The notes under the pieces are model-generated. The model saw only the letters and a program-made list of their open reading frames with translations, was not told the origin of the DNA and did not search any database. A stretch of 5,732 bases of DNA, taken from Bacteroidota bacterium. GTDB lineage: Bacteria > Bacteroidota > Bacteroidia > Chitinophagales > Chitinophagaceae. A program made the translations under genes and the position numbers. Where the stretch lies: assembly GCA_023386855.1 (NCBI GenBank), contig JAEWIW010000160.1:1-5732 (forward strand). Reading direction: 5' to 3'. Below, piece by piece: positions 5,532 to 5,732 of this stretch (position 1 is the stretch's first letter; each line of letters opens with the position of its first letter).

Positions 5532-5601
5532 TATTTCGTATTTCGTATTTTGTCTTTTGTATTTCGTATTCCGTATTCCGTTTTCCGTTTTCCGTATTCC
5601 G
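5532..5601 (+). repeat. Degenerate heptad tandem array (TATTTCG / TATTCCG / TTTTCCG), ten units
   Basis: Ten consecutive 7-bp units drift from TATTTCG (left) through TATTCCG to TTTTCCG and back. All share the pattern T-N-T-T-T/C-C/T-G with no indel. The array ends seven bases before the stop codon of the minus-strand gene at 5608. Its 5576-5595 segment is a perfect inverted copy of 5339-5358. Confidence 0.9.
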
Positions 5602-5607
5602 TCTCCC

Positions 5608-5732
5608 CTAGCTTTTCTTCCTGAACATCTGCTCCAAATAATCTTTCTTGAATTCAATATAAGTTGGATTCCCATTGGCCGTGGTATTGGGCTGAAGACA
5701 ATTGAACAGTTCCTGTACCAATGCGGTCATTT
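5608..5732 (-). CDS. mutL: DNA mismatch repair protein MutL, C-terminal end only
   Basis: The last 40 complete codons of a gene entering from the right edge are present, ending at a TAG (5610-5608). The tail reads LVQELFNCLQPNTTANGNP, then TYIEFKKDYLEQMFRKKS. It lines up without gaps to the end of the MutL C-terminal dimerisation domain, where B. subtilis has CNQPYHCPHGRPTFVKI and later DLEKMFKR. MutL couples mismatch recognition by MutS to strand removal. The CPHGRP metal-binding motif of endonuclease-type MutL is replaced by TANGNP here. The ATG at 5730 is probably an internal Met. The call rests on a short fragment and my memory of the family; an unrelated short protein is possible but less likely. 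Confidence 0.72.
   Translation of the reverse strand, partial: MTALVQELFNCLQPNTTANGNPTYIEFKKDYLEQMFRKKS

Overview
The window looks like chromosomal DNA of a Bacteroidota bacterium, probably a member of the Chitinophagaceae or a close relative. The evidence is indirect. Genes are A/T-rich with no clear Shine-Dalgarno sites. Matches to the Bacteroidota -7 promoter box (TAnnTTTG) sit in front of pheS and near dacB. pheS stands alone without pheT. The arginase-fold protein resembles a lineage-specific subfamily that I recall from this phylum. Spacers are filled with heptanucleotide arrays of a kind common in this group. No species can be named from sequence alone.

Left part (1-2594), all on the minus strand: pheS (phenylalanyl-tRNA synthetase alpha subunit), then a 3-hydroxyacyl-CoA dehydrogenase of the HBD/PaaH type, then an NAD(P)-dependent sugar-epimerase-like SDR cut by the left edge. 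A good intrinsic terminator lies between pheS and the dehydrogenase.

Middle (2595-5327), plus strand: a 54-bp divergent spacer separates pheS from an arginase/formimidoylglutamase-fold protein that has lost two of the six expected metal ligands. It is followed by a 252-bp repeat-rich spacer and a secreted D-alanyl-D-alanine carboxypeptidase/endopeptidase (PBP4, peptidase S13, dacB).

Right part (5328-5732): a 280-bp spacer between convergent genes, packed with GC-rich and heptad repeats, then the C-terminal end of a minus-strand gene that reads as mutL.

The genes are an unrelated housekeeping mix (translation, acyl-CoA metabolism, cell wall, mismatch repair) and I see no multi-gene pathway, defence island, phage or insertion sequence. 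The most unusual content is the repeat architecture around dacB. Three near-identical 44-bp GC-rich elements, plus a fourth fragment, lie in the same orientation on both sides of the gene. They are bordered by short tandem arrays, some of which form long-range inverted pairs.
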